DNA from: Clostridiaceae bacterium AM27-36LB
Lineage (GTDB): Bacteria > Bacillota > Clostridia > Lachnospirales > Lachnospiraceae
Direction of reading: 5' to 3'
DNA length: 64,000 nt
NCBI GenBank assembly: GCA_003480725.1
Contig: QUJQ01000001.1
Location: forward strand, 1-64,000
The translations under genes and the position numbers were made by a program. Below the pieces are notes generated by a model. The model made no database searches. It was not told where the DNA came from and saw only the letters and a list, made by a program, of their open reading frames with translations. Below, piece by piece: positions 8,193 through 16,337 of the stretch; within the stretch, counting starts at the first letter, position 1; every line of letters starts with the position of its first letter.

Positions 8193-9143
8193 TTAAATCA
8201 GCCCCAAGGAGCGCAGTAGGTAGATCCAGCCAGTCATGGTGACAGAAGAAAACATGGTGGACAGTACAATCGCATTGGAGGTGAGGACTTCATCATTTCC
8301 CATATTTTTTGCCATGATATAGCTGGAAATGGTAGTCGGAGATCCAAGCATGATCAGGATCGCTACCAGTTCACTCTGACGGAATCCAAGATACAGGGCA
8401 GCCGGGAAGAACACAGCCGGAAGAATCACCAGCTTGATCGTGGATGCCACCATAGCCGGGCGGAACTTGCGGATCGCATCTGACAGATGAAAACTTGCAC
8501 CTACATTCAGAAGTGCCAGCGGAGTGGCCGTGTTGGACATATAGGCGATGGCTTTCATCGGAATTGTTGGCATGGTAAGATGCAGAACGTTAAACAGCAG
8601 TCCTGCCAGAATGCCAAGAATGATCGGATTTTTAGCCACGTTGATACAGGCTCTGCGGATCTGGGCTTTTTTGTCCAGTCCAATCTGATCGCGGGAGTGG
8701 AAAGTCAGGATCACAACAGAGAAAATGTTGTAAAAAGGAACGGCCGATACGATCATCAGAGGAGCCATACCGGAATCACCATAAATATTCTGAACAAATG
8801 CCATGCCGAGGATGGCTGCACTTCCTCTGGCGGATGCCTGTACAAAAGCACCGACCATGGACTTGTCCTTCATAAAGATCCAGGTCAGGATCCAGATCAC
8901 AAGGAACATAATGATGGTTGTGAACATACAGAATAAAATAAATTTAAGATTAAAGACATCACTCATATCAGCGGTAGAAATGTCATAGAACAACAGGGCA
9001 GGCAGTGCCACCTTAAATACAAATTTATCTGATACTCTTGTAAATTCTTCAGAAAGAAATCCTGTTTTCATCAGAATATTTCCGAGAATCATGACCAGAA
9101 AGATGGGCGCAGTCGCATTGAGACTGAAGATAAAATTTTCCAT
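8193..9143 (-). CDS. AEC family transporter (auxin efflux carrier/malate permease type)
   Basis: 316-residue membrane protein of the auxin efflux carrier family, with about ten helices in two inverted halves of five. The bacterial members move small organic or amino acids such as malate or malonate. The start is the ATG of MENFIFSLNATAPIF, which has CAGGAGATG upstream; more distal in-frame codons lack a site. It lies 148 bases upstream of the D-glutamate cyclase gene on the same strand. Substrate is unknown; a link to glutamate or pyroglutamate is only suggested by position. Confidence 0.85.
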   Translation of the reverse strand: MENFIFSLNATAPIFLVMILGNILMKTGFLSEEFTRVSDKFVFKVALPALLFYDISTADMSDVFNLKFILFCMFTTIIMFLVIWILTWIFMKDKSMVGAFVQASARGSAAILGMAFVQNIYGDSGMAPLMIVSAVPFYNIFSVVILTFHSRDQIGLDKKAQIRRACINVAKNPIILGILAGLLFNVLHLTMPTIPMKAIAYMSNTATPLALLNVGASFHLSDAIRKFRPAMVASTIKLVILPAVFFPAALYLGFRQSELVAILIMLGSPTTISSYIMAKNMGNDEVLTSNAIVLSTMFSSVTMTGWIYLLRSLGLI

Positions 9144-9233
9144 AATACATACATCTCCTGTGTAAAAACGTGTCAGCGAAAGAACGCATTGACTCATTAT
9201 AGCACTAATTCTGGATAATAAACAGATAAATTT

Positions 9234-9260
9234 TCCGGCGGAAGCATAGGCTCCGCCGGA
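9234..9260. terminator. Perfect 9-bp inverted repeat, probable terminator
   Basis: TCCGGCGGA and TCCGCCGGA flank a 9-base loop just past the stop of the Cys-bordered gene. The tail on the minus strand is A/T-rich but not a clean T tract, so termination strength is uncertain. Confidence 0.5.
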
Positions 9261-9265
9261 TCTTA

Positions 9266-10111
9266 TCAGGTCTTATTGTTTTTTGAACAGCAGGGAGATC
9301 CGATGTTGTTGCAGTTATTTTTCAGAAGTTCTTCATTACCGGGCGGTCCCAGCTCCAGCGGTCTGATGTCAAGCTCCAGAAGATCACCATTTACAAAGGT
9401 AAGACACAGACTGTCATCTTCTGGGATAAGACTTCCTTTGGGAACGGGAATTTTCCCCTTCTGAGGAACCAGATACTGGGAGAAATAAACGCAGCTTATG
9501 ATGACGGTGAGGCCAACGGTGATCTGACTTCCCGGCACATTCAGATCCAGTACTTTTGGATAAGCGATAGCTGTAAGTCCCTGCACCATATTGTTATTTT
9601 CGGAGAGAAAACCAAGATAGGTGATCTTAGGCGTGGTGGCAGTGGCATCTGTGTAGGAGATGCCATAAGGAGTAAACAGATCGAAGGATACTGAACTGGG
9701 ATTGGTATCTTCATTATAGGATTCATCTGTAGAAGGAGGCAGATAGGTCACAGCCTCTGTGTACGAGCCAAGAAGCTGTCCGGAGCAGCTATAAAGCCTG
9801 ATCAGAAGAGTAACCGTCAGATTCTGCAGGGTGATCTCTGTACAGTTGGGGCGTCCGGCAATAGTGGTAACTGTAGAAGTGCCGAAGGTGACATCCAGAA
9901 CCTGTACGGTCGCCTTTTCAGCGGTGGTCTGCGTGGCAAATGCAGTATTTGTCACTGTGATAGTACGGCAGACGTTGATGCCGATCTCATCGTAGATCAG
10001 AGGCGCATACAGCGGCAGAAGATCAGGAGTTCCGCAAAGTGGAGACGTACAGACATCCACACAGGGTGTTTCCTGGTGACAGGACTGTCCTCTTGCACAA
10101 TATTTTGGCAT
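9266..10111 (-). CDS. Unrecognised Cys-bordered protein, possible spore-surface protein
   Basis: 281-residue protein I cannot place in a named family. Both ends are Cys-rich (five Cys in the first 27 residues; NNCNNIGSPCCS at the C-terminus) and the middle is Thr/Val-rich predicted beta strand. There is no signal peptide or membrane segment. The start ATG follows AAAGGAG. Upstream is a sigma-K-like promoter (10147-10174), which with the Cys-bordered layout suggests a mother-cell-expressed coat or exosporium protein. That role is inference; a secreted-type beta domain of another kind is possible. Confidence 0.5.
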   Translation of the reverse strand: MPKYCARGQSCHQETPCVDVCTSPLCGTPDLLPLYAPLIYDEIGINVCRTITVTNTAFATQTTAEKATVQVLDVTFGTSTVTTIAGRPNCTEITLQNLTVTLLIRLYSCSGQLLGSYTEAVTYLPPSTDESYNEDTNPSSVSFDLFTPYGISYTDATATTPKITYLGFLSENNNMVQGLTAIAYPKVLDLNVPGSQITVGLTVIISCVYFSQYLVPQKGKIPVPKGSLIPEDDSLCLTFVNGDLLELDIRPLELGPPGNEELLKNNCNNIGSPCCSKNNKT

Positions 10112-10146
10112 AAGTTTAAGCTCCTTTCTGAAAGAAAGTCTCTATA

Positions 10147-10174
10147 TAGAGTATGTGGACCATTCATTTTTGGT
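10147..10174 (-). promoter_or_regulatory. Sigma-K-like (mother-cell sporulation) promoter candidate
   Basis: Minus strand AC, 17 bases, CATACTCTA, matching the Bacillus/Clostridium sigma-K pattern AC-N16/17-CATANNNTA. It lies 36 bases upstream of the Cys-bordered gene. The match is short and could be chance. Confidence 0.4.
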
Positions 10175-10215
10175 TATGGAGTTTCATATAATGAAAAAAA
10201 GAGTGGAGGTTATGG

Positions 10216-10956
10216 ATGAGTTTGTTATTTGAACTGGAACAGCACCAGAAGCTGGTGGTTTATGAAGAAGGAAATCAGATCTTGGCTGTTCGTATTCCGC
10301 TTCGGCGCGGTGGAGAATTCCGTATGAGGGACGGCTGTCTGTCAGATCTGACAGGGGTGATCTACAGAGGGAATATCCGTCTTGCCTGGCAGTCACTGGA
10401 ACATCATATTATTCTGTCAGGGACGGAGGAGCAAAGTGATCGGATCGTGCTGAGCGATGGATATCATGTAAGGCAGTACGGCGGACTGAAGCTGGTGGCA
10501 AAGGATCAGGGACTCTGGCTTTTGTACTCTGCAAAAGAGCCGGAAAAGGATGTATGGCATGCCTATGTACAGCAGATGGAAGAGGAGATGGGAGAACCAC
10601 AGGAATTACCAGGAACGTATGAAAAACGGCCGGTGCTGCAGGCAGTTCAGGAGGGAGGATACACATTTCTTTTGGTAGGAGCAGAAGGAGAAGAGCAGTT
10701 GTACCAGTGGGAAAAAACATGGATATTGTTGGCGGAAGAAAATCAGGAAGAGAAGCTGCTACCTGGAGAACTTCAGAACCAGCTGGATCTTAGACAGGCA
10801 CAGCTGGAAGAAAAAGACCGGCAGATCGCATATATCCGTGAAGAGTATGAAAAGCTCCGGCAGATTGCTCTGAAGCTGCAGGAAGACGGTAGAAGAATGA
10901 AGGAATATATCGGAATAAAACGAAAAAAAGAATACCCGCCGGAAAGCGGATCATGA
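10216..10956 (+). CDS. Hypothetical protein with C-terminal coiled coil
   Basis: 246-residue soluble protein of unknown function. The first 140 residues are predicted mainly beta strand, and the region about 190-230 is a charged heptad-like coiled coil (LEEKDRQIAYIREEYEKLRQ). No catalytic motif is seen. The start ATG has GTGGAGG eight bases upstream. It diverges from the Cys-bordered gene. Its last codons run into the terminator hairpin of the convergent sortase gene, so the coding end and the terminator share DNA. Confidence 0.6.
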   Translation: MSLLFELEQHQKLVVYEEGNQILAVRIPLRRGGEFRMRDGCLSDLTGVIYRGNIRLAWQSLEHHIILSGTEEQSDRIVLSDGYHVRQYGGLKLVAKDQGLWLLYSAKEPEKDVWHAYVQQMEEEMGEPQELPGTYEKRPVLQAVQEGGYTFLLVGAEGEEQLYQWEKTWILLAEENQEEKLLPGELQNQLDLRQAQLEEKDRQIAYIREEYEKLRQIALKLQEDGRRMKEYIGIKRKKEYPPESGS

Positions 10957-10976
10957 AAAGCTTTCCAGCGGGTATT
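10932..10976 (-). terminator. Terminator of the sortase gene, overlapping the facing gene's end
   Basis: Long stem with arms ATACCCGC(c)GGAAAGC and GCTTTCC(a)GCGGGTAT; on the minus strand CTTTTTTT follows. The left arm lies within the final codons of the plus-strand hypothetical gene. Confidence 0.8.
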
Positions 10977-10989
10977 CTGATATTCAGAG

Positions 10990-11913
10990 TTAATAAAGTT
11001 TTTTCGCATGAACAACGAACCGTTTCTCACCACTCTTGGTACAGGTGGAAAGGGAGATCACAGAATCATCCTTAGTCACTTCCACACCGGTATCATATAA
11101 AGAAGCAGTCTTCAGAGAATCCAGGAACGAAGCGTAAGTATCATTTGCCCGATAACCGATCGTATAGGTAATATCGGTTGCGTCTGCTTCATGTGCAGAG
11201 AAGATCTCATAGCAGTGAGAACCATCAGCCAGATCCACATAAATGTATGGATGAGCCTCTGCGTAGCTCTGGTCACTGTAGTTCTTCAGTCCTGCAAACA
11301 TAGATCCATTTTTCATGTTGTGTCCATAAATAATAGTATGCAGATCTGAAAAATCAGCAGCATTGGAAGCCTCAACAAAAATGCTTCCAGACCGGTTGGT
11401 CTTGTTGTCAAAGGTATGAGTCAGATAGTAGGTATTATCTGTGGTATGTACCAGAGGATAGCTTACAGAAGTATCCGGAATCTCGATCCAGCCTACTGCA
11501 TCACTGTTGATTCCCTGAAGTGAAGCCAGATCAATTCTGGTCATAGGAGCAGCCACATCGGAACCATCACCTTCTTCATCTTCGGAAGAAGCTGCATTGG
11601 CAAGCACGGTCTTGGGATCAGCAGGTGCCTCGGTCACATATTTGCGAAGACTCTTATATTCGCTCTCACCAGACTGATAGCCAAGTAAAATAGAAGCTAA
11701 TTTCCAGACACTGAACAGTAAGATACAGACACACAGTCCAAATGCCAGCCCTAACAGAAGCATCCGCCGTTGACGAGCTTTTCTGCGCCTGGCAGAACTT
11801 TTCTTCCGTCTGTGAGCATTAGTGTGCACAGTGTCATCCCTTCTATTAGATACCGGTCGTCTGCCGGTTGTTTTTTCCATATTCAGTTTTTGTTTTTTTT
11901 CTTTCTTTGTCAT
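10990..11913 (-). CDS. srtB: Class B sortase
   Basis: 307-residue membrane-anchored transpeptidase of the sortase B class, which cuts a C-terminal sorting signal and links the protein to peptidoglycan or pili. A very basic cytoplasmic N-terminus precedes one membrane helix (about residues 45-70). The catalytic triad is visible: His in YGHNM, Cys in SLSTCTKS, and Arg in EKRFVVHAK near the end. The start is set at the ATG of MTKKEKK with AGGGTG just upstream; an ATG six codons earlier lacks a site. No NPxTx-type substrate gene is seen in this window, so it acts on proteins encoded elsewhere. Confidence 0.88.
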   Translation of the reverse strand: MTKKEKKQKLNMEKTTGRRPVSNRRDDTVHTNAHRRKKSSARRRKARQRRMLLLGLAFGLCVCILLFSVWKLASILLGYQSGESEYKSLRKYVTEAPADPKTVLANAASSEDEEGDGSDVAAPMTRIDLASLQGINSDAVGWIEIPDTSVSYPLVHTTDNTYYLTHTFDNKTNRSGSIFVEASNAADFSDLHTIIYGHNMKNGSMFAGLKNYSDQSYAEAHPYIYVDLADGSHCYEIFSAHEADATDITYTIGYRANDTYASFLDSLKTASLYDTGVEVTKDDSVISLSTCTKSGEKRFVVHAKKLY

Positions 11914-12059
11914 AACATCACCCTGCTCCATTCTAACAGATTTGTTTCTTAAAAGGAAGAGCTTAAGAATCTTTTAAGAAAGATTTCCTGCTTTTTTTTC
12001 TACAAGAAAGGAAATACTTATGATACAATGGGATGCATAACACTGATAAGGAGAAGAAT

Positions 12060-12767
12060 ATGAAAAAGAAAATCGTTATGCTGATGCTGGCAGCAGCACT
12101 TGCGGCAACAGCAGTAGCAGGCTGTAGCAAAAATAATACATCTCAGGAACAGGATATTGCATCTGATGCACAGGAAGCAACCATGCCGGACGGAGCGATT
12201 GATGAAGCGTTCGGACAGCCTTCTGAGGATGAGACAGGGGATGCGGCAGTGCAGAATTCCAATCGCATCTATGGTGTGATCACCGATGTATCTGCATCTG
12301 AGCAGACCATTACCGTGGACAACCAGTCGGATGTGTCTTCCACAGGAGAGATGATCCTGACCATTGATCCGTCCAATACAGAAATCATCGATGCACAGAC
12401 CGGACTTCCGGTGGAACTGTCTGAGGTACAAAGTGGAAGTTTTGAGGCTTATCTGGGAGATGCCATGACCATGTCACTGCCGCCGCAGTGTACGCCGGAT
12501 ATGGTGATCGTAAATATTGCAGAGGATGCAGCAGCACCGCAGTATGCAGTGGCAGCAGAAGATCCGGCAGATGCAGCAGATTTGGAAAATGCAATCGTAC
12601 TGAAGGCAACGGATGGAAGAACTTATGTAATCGACAAAGATGCACAGGTGACACCGTATCTTACCAGAAATATTGTAAAACTGCAGGATCTGACAGCAGG
12701 AACTGCCTGCCTTCTGTGGGAAGATGAGAATGAGATCGTAACGAAAGTGATGATCTTTGCGGAGTAA
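12060..12767 (+). CDS. Putative lipoprotein of unknown function
   Basis: 235-residue exported protein. It has a signal peptide with lipobox VAGC (Cys 22), a short acidic linker, then a predicted beta-rich domain with repeated 'ITVDNQ' and 'VIDKDAQV' type strands. No named domain is recognised. The start ATG has AAGGAG upstream. It ends two bases before the MBL-fold gene, so the two are surely co-transcribed and may function together at the cell surface. Confidence 0.7.
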   Translation: MKKKIVMLMLAAALAATAVAGCSKNNTSQEQDIASDAQEATMPDGAIDEAFGQPSEDETGDAAVQNSNRIYGVITDVSASEQTITVDNQSDVSSTGEMILTIDPSNTEIIDAQTGLPVELSEVQSGSFEAYLGDAMTMSLPPQCTPDMVIVNIAEDAAAPQYAVAAEDPADAADLENAIVLKATDGRTYVIDKDAQVTPYLTRNIVKLQDLTAGTACLLWEDENEIVTKVMIFAE

Positions 12768-12769
12768 TT

Positions 12770-13618
12770 ATGGAAAAGAAAAATTTACTGGCAGTGCTGG
12801 CGTTAATGCTGGCACTGCTGATTCTTGTGTTTGCAGCAAAGCACGCCGGACAGAGTGAAGAAGATCCGAATCTTACAATCACGGCTCTGTCAGTGGGAAA
12901 AGCGGATGCGCTGGTGCTGAAGCAGGCAGGACATACGGTACTGATCGATACCGGAGAAAAAGATGACGGGGATAAGATCGTTCGTTTCCTGAAAAATCAG
13001 GGGATCCATAGCGTAGATCTGTTAGTTATTACTCACTTTGATAAGGATCATGTGGGAGGCGCGGCAAAGGTGCTTGAGCACATGGAAGTGAATGCTGTTT
13101 TCATGCCAGATTATGAAGGAACCAGACCGGAGTATGATTCTTTTCTGGAAGCATTGGCTGGAAGAGACGGAGTTCAGAGAATGACCGGAACTACGGACCA
13201 GACCATTGGAGAGATGAAGATCCGTGTGCAGGCAGCAGAACAGGCGGATACATTTGCAGATGAAAATGATCTGTCACTGGTCACTTGGGTGACATTTGGT
13301 CACCGGAAATTTTTGTTTACCGGAGACATTACAGAGGGACGGATCAGTGAACTGCTGGCATCCGACGAGGATCTGAGGGCAGATTGGATCAAAATGCCGC
13401 ACCATGGACGCTATGAGGCGAATCTGGGAGAACTCCTGGATGCAGTGGAACCGTCCTTTGCGGTAATCTGTTGTTCCAATAAGCATCCGGCCAGTGCGGA
13501 CACGTTGAAACTGTTGGATGAACGGAAGATTCAGGTGTTTGATACTTCAGAAGAAGCGGTGGTGACCACCTGTGATGGAGAACATATTACAGAAGTGAAG
13601 CTGCAGAATTTAAAATAA
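12770..13618 (+). CDS. Membrane-anchored ComEC-like MBL-fold protein (paralogue)
   Basis: 282-residue protein with an N-terminal membrane helix (about residues 6-24) followed by a metallo-beta-lactamase domain: LSVGKADALVL, LIDTGEKDDG, the metal site THFDKDHVGGA, FTGDITEG and MPHHGRYE. It is the same family as the gene at 2541-3521 but shorter, with a divergent first motif (SVGKADA in place of DIGQGDC). No ComEC channel domain is present. It follows the lipoprotein gene by two bases. Likely an extracytoplasmic hydrolase; substrate unknown. Confidence 0.78.
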   Translation: MEKKNLLAVLALMLALLILVFAAKHAGQSEEDPNLTITALSVGKADALVLKQAGHTVLIDTGEKDDGDKIVRFLKNQGIHSVDLLVITHFDKDHVGGAAKVLEHMEVNAVFMPDYEGTRPEYDSFLEALAGRDGVQRMTGTTDQTIGEMKIRVQAAEQADTFADENDLSLVTWVTFGHRKFLFTGDITEGRISELLASDEDLRADWIKMPHHGRYEANLGELLDAVEPSFAVICCSNKHPASADTLKLLDERKIQVFDTSEEAVVTTCDGEHITEVKLQNLK

Positions 13619-13645
13619 AATCGATGAGGGAAAGGACAGATCTAT

Positions 13646-14293
13646 ATGTCAGAAGTGAAGAGAACAGAAGAAGAGATTACACGAGAAGGAAATCCAAGAA
13701 AACCCCAGGGGGAAGAAGGAAAAGTCATGCTGGACCGGATGAACCACAGTCATTACGAGGTTACCGGATGGGCACTTGCTCACTGGAAGATCAAAGGTGA
13801 CGATCAGATATTGGATATTGGATGCGGCGGTGGAATGACCCTTCATCGGATGACGGAGCAGTTGACGACTGGTCATGCGACTGGTGTGGATTATTCTAGT
13901 GTGTCTGTTGAAGAAACCGGAAAACTTAATGAAGCGTTCGTGAAAGAAGGAAAATTGACCGTGCTGGAGGCATCGGTTGAGAAGCTGCCATTTAAAGATG
14001 ACACGTTTGACAAGATCATCACCGTAGAAAGCTTCTATTTCTGGCCGGATCCGCAGGCAAATCTGAAGGAAGTCCACAGAGTATTGAAAAAAGGCGGTAC
14101 CTTCCTGTTGGTAGCAGATGTTTATCAGAATGGACATCTGACTGAACAGCAGAAGAAAAATATTACGAGATATGAACTGTTCAATCCAACAGAAGAGGAG
14201 TTCAGGGAAATCTTTCAGATTGCCGGATTTGCGGAAACCGTGATCCATACCAGAGACGGGGAAAACTGGATCTGCGTGGAAGGACATAAATAA
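13646..14293 (+). CDS. Class I SAM-dependent methyltransferase
   Basis: 215-residue cytoplasmic enzyme with the Rossmann methyltransferase fold. Motif I is ILDIGCGGGMTLHRM near residue 55, and KLPFKDDTFDKIITVESFYFW (around residue 115) and VLKKGGTFLLV follow. This is the Methyltransf_11/UbiE-like group; the substrate cannot be told from sequence. The start is ATG at 13646 with AGGGAAAGG upstream. It lies 27 bases after the MBL-fold gene and may be the last gene of that unit. Confidence 0.85.
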   Translation: MSEVKRTEEEITREGNPRKPQGEEGKVMLDRMNHSHYEVTGWALAHWKIKGDDQILDIGCGGGMTLHRMTEQLTTGHATGVDYSSVSVEETGKLNEAFVKEGKLTVLEASVEKLPFKDDTFDKIITVESFYFWPDPQANLKEVHRVLKKGGTFLLVADVYQNGHLTEQQKKNITRYELFNPTEEEFREIFQIAGFAETVIHTRDGENWICVEGHK

Positions 14294-14297
14294 AAGG

Positions 14298-15206
14298 TTA
14301 TTTATTTGTGCTGTCCGCGTCAATTACAGACTGGATCTGTTTCATCAGAGCATCATAATTGTTCTGGTTATCAATTCCTCCGAGCAGGGGATCGCCCACA
14401 ATATTGCCATTTCTATCGACTAATATGGTTGTAGGAAATGCCATAATATCGGAGGCGTATTTTCCTGCTTCGGAAGAAGAATCAATGGAAAGATTGCGGT
14501 ATTTGGCACCCTGACTTTCAAGGATGGATGCAGCTTCATCAATGGCAGCTTCATTGCCGTCGAAGGTTTCGGTATTGATGCCTACAACTTCGCCGCCCAT
14601 TGATCTGATGGCATCGTTCAATTCATTGAGCTTGGATAACTCAGCAACACAAGGTTTGCAGCCGGTAAACCAGAAATTGACGACAGTTACGGCATTGCCG
14701 GAAAACAGGCTTTCATCGACAGAATTACCATCAAAATCCTGACCGGAAAAATTCTTGAAGGGAGATGCATCCTCGGAATTATTTTTCTGATCGGCAGTAT
14801 CTGATGCTGTATGTTTGCTTTCAATTTCTGCAATCTGATCTTCAATTTTTCGTATGGTCTCAATATCGTCCGTAAGTATTTTCAACTCGTCATCTGTAAA
14901 GGAGTCCTTGTTTGCTTCGATGGTATCAGCCAGATAATCAGCATAATTTCCGCTGGGATCAGCATTGCTTTTTCTCATCATGCCGAATACCTTGTTCCAT
15001 ACGGCCTCATGATCCGCAAAGATCTGGTTCTCCTGCTGATACAGATCATCCAGTGCAGTGTCGGAGCTGTCTGTGGATACTGTGCCGGTTTCCGTCAGAG
15101 ACTCCTTGGTTTTGTCCGTATCGGCGGCATCCGTTGCTCCGCAGGCTGTAAGCAATAAAGCTATGCACAGTGTTAAAATAGTAAGGAATTTTTTGTTTGT
15201 TTTCAT
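14298..15206 (-). CDS. TlpA/ResA-like thioredoxin-fold lipoprotein
   Basis: 302-residue extracytoplasmic thiol-disulfide protein. A lipobox LLTACG (Cys 22) ends the signal peptide. Residues about 45-140 are a helical, charged spacer, and the C-terminal half is an AhpC-TSA/redoxin domain with active site FTGCKPC. It is the third gene of an operon with the CD1871A-type peptide and a membrane Fe-S protein, 33 bases behind the latter. A membrane-to-outside electron relay is likely, with this protein as the surface carrier. The partner reductase or substrate (for example MsrAB) is not in the window. Confidence 0.85.
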   Translation of the reverse strand: MKTNKKFLTILTLCIALLLTACGATDAADTDKTKESLTETGTVSTDSSDTALDDLYQQENQIFADHEAVWNKVFGMMRKSNADPSGNYADYLADTIEANKDSFTDDELKILTDDIETIRKIEDQIAEIESKHTASDTADQKNNSEDASPFKNFSGQDFDGNSVDESLFSGNAVTVVNFWFTGCKPCVAELSKLNELNDAIRSMGGEVVGINTETFDGNEAAIDEAASILESQGAKYRNLSIDSSSEAGKYASDIMAFPTTILVDRNGNIVGDPLLGGIDNQNNYDALMKQIQSVIDADSTNK

Positions 15207-15239
15207 GATAGATTTCTCCTTTAAATAATAGTAATAAGA

Positions 15240-16112
15240 TTATTTTCCCATAAACTGATAGTGGATCGCATCTTTAGGACAAGCCTTGATGCAGGCACCA
15301 CATCGTATGCATTCTGGATGATCTGGATTCTTGCACACATCCACATCCATTTTGCATGCTTTTGCACATTGTCCACATCCGACACACTTGTTGTGCTCAA
15401 CCTTAATATTAAGAAGGCTGACCTTATTAAATAATGAATAGATTGCCCCGAGAGGACAGATCCATTTACAGAATGGTCTGTAAAATAGAATACTTAGCAC
15501 AACAACGGTAATTAAAATAAAGCATTTAAAAGAAAAGAGTTTTCCAAGTGCGGACCGTATGGCTGCATTTCCCAGGGAAAGCGGGATAGCTCCCTCCAGA
15601 ACTCCCTGCGGACAAATATATTTACAGAAGAAGGGGTCCCCCATTCCGATAGAGTTCGTTACAAACATCGGCAGAAGTATAACGAAAACAATAAGAATGA
15701 TATATTTCAGGTATCTTAAGGGTTTCAGTCTGGCTGTGGAAAATTTTTTTCCAGGGATTTTGTGAAGCAAATCCTGAAACCATCCGAAGGGACATAAAAA
15801 ACCACAGATAAATCTTCCCAGTGTTACACCAAGTAAAATAAAAAATCCGGTTATGTAGTATGAAAATTTAAATCCGGATGATCCGACAACGGCCTGAAAG
15901 GCTCCAATTGGGCAGGCTCCTGTGGCAGCAGGACAGGAATAGCAGTTTAATCCTGGTACACATATAGTTTTCGCATTCCCCTGATATATTTTTCCTTTAA
16001 ATAAATTGGGAATATGGATATTAGTCAGCAGTGTGGCGGCTGCCTGTATCCATCCGCGTAATCTGACCGTCTGCTTTGATAATAAATTTTTTTTCTTATC
16101 CAATTCCGACAC
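15240..16112 (-). CDS. Membrane 4Fe-4S protein, NapH/CcoG-like
   Basis: 290-residue protein with about five membrane helices and many Cys motifs: CYSCPAATGACP near the N-terminus, CGFLCPFGW, CKYICPQG and CKWICPLGA in or near helices, and two C-terminal ferredoxin clusters (CVGCGQCAKAC and CIRCGACIKACP). It should pass electrons from the cytoplasm across the membrane. Its start overlaps the CD1871A-type gene by 17 bases, showing translational coupling. With the following TlpA-like lipoprotein it forms a compact redox unit. The acceptor is inferred. Confidence 0.85.
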   Translation of the reverse strand: MSELDKKKNLLSKQTVRLRGWIQAAATLLTNIHIPNLFKGKIYQGNAKTICVPGLNCYSCPAATGACPIGAFQAVVGSSGFKFSYYITGFFILLGVTLGRFICGFLCPFGWFQDLLHKIPGKKFSTARLKPLRYLKYIILIVFVILLPMFVTNSIGMGDPFFCKYICPQGVLEGAIPLSLGNAAIRSALGKLFSFKCFILITVVVLSILFYRPFCKWICPLGAIYSLFNKVSLLNIKVEHNKCVGCGQCAKACKMDVDVCKNPDHPECIRCGACIKACPKDAIHYQFMGK

Positions 16113-16236
16113 ACTCCAGACATAGTTTTATTGCTTTACCAAGAACAACAGTCGCTTCACCTCTGACTGCTCCATAGCTTATCATGGTGATACCTGCGAT
16201 GAGCAAAAGAATCTGAGAGATATTTCTGCATTTCAA
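16096..16236 (-). CDS. CD1871A-family CXXC small membrane protein
   Basis: 46-residue peptide matching the CD1871A family by my recollection: one membrane helix (ILLLIAGITMISYGAVRGE), then VLGKAIKLCLECVGIG with a CxxC pair at the C-terminus. The start is taken as TTG at 16236, preceded by AAAGGAGT nine bases upstream; the nearest ATG, 33 bases further out, has no site. It leads the operon with the Fe-S protein and TlpA-like lipoprotein, the known neighbourhood of this family. Probably a membrane thiol intermediate. It is easily missed because of its size and start codon. Confidence 0.75.
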   Translation of the reverse strand: MKCRNISQILLLIAGITMISYGAVRGEATVVLGKAIKLCLECVGIG

Positions 16237-16282
16237 GATATTGTTACTCCTTTCACTTGTTGTATTCATTGACCAGCTGACA

Positions 16283-16311
16283 TTGGTATTATACAATATT
16301 TGTTGTAAAAT
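16283..16311. promoter_or_regulatory. Overlapping divergent promoters of the redox operon and the two-component system
   Basis: Plus strand TTGGTA, 17 bases, TAAAAT precedes the response regulator. A perfect minus-strand TATAAT at 16288-16293 lies inside it and faces the CD1871A operon. Overlap means that one direction could repress the other. Confidence 0.45.
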
Positions 16312-16337
16312 CTTTGTTAAGAATAGGGGAAAGAATT

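Noticed and set aside
9234..9260. Attachment site or mobile-element end
   Set aside because: A perfect 9-bp inverted repeat directly past a stop codon is better explained as a terminator; no second copy or target duplication was seen.
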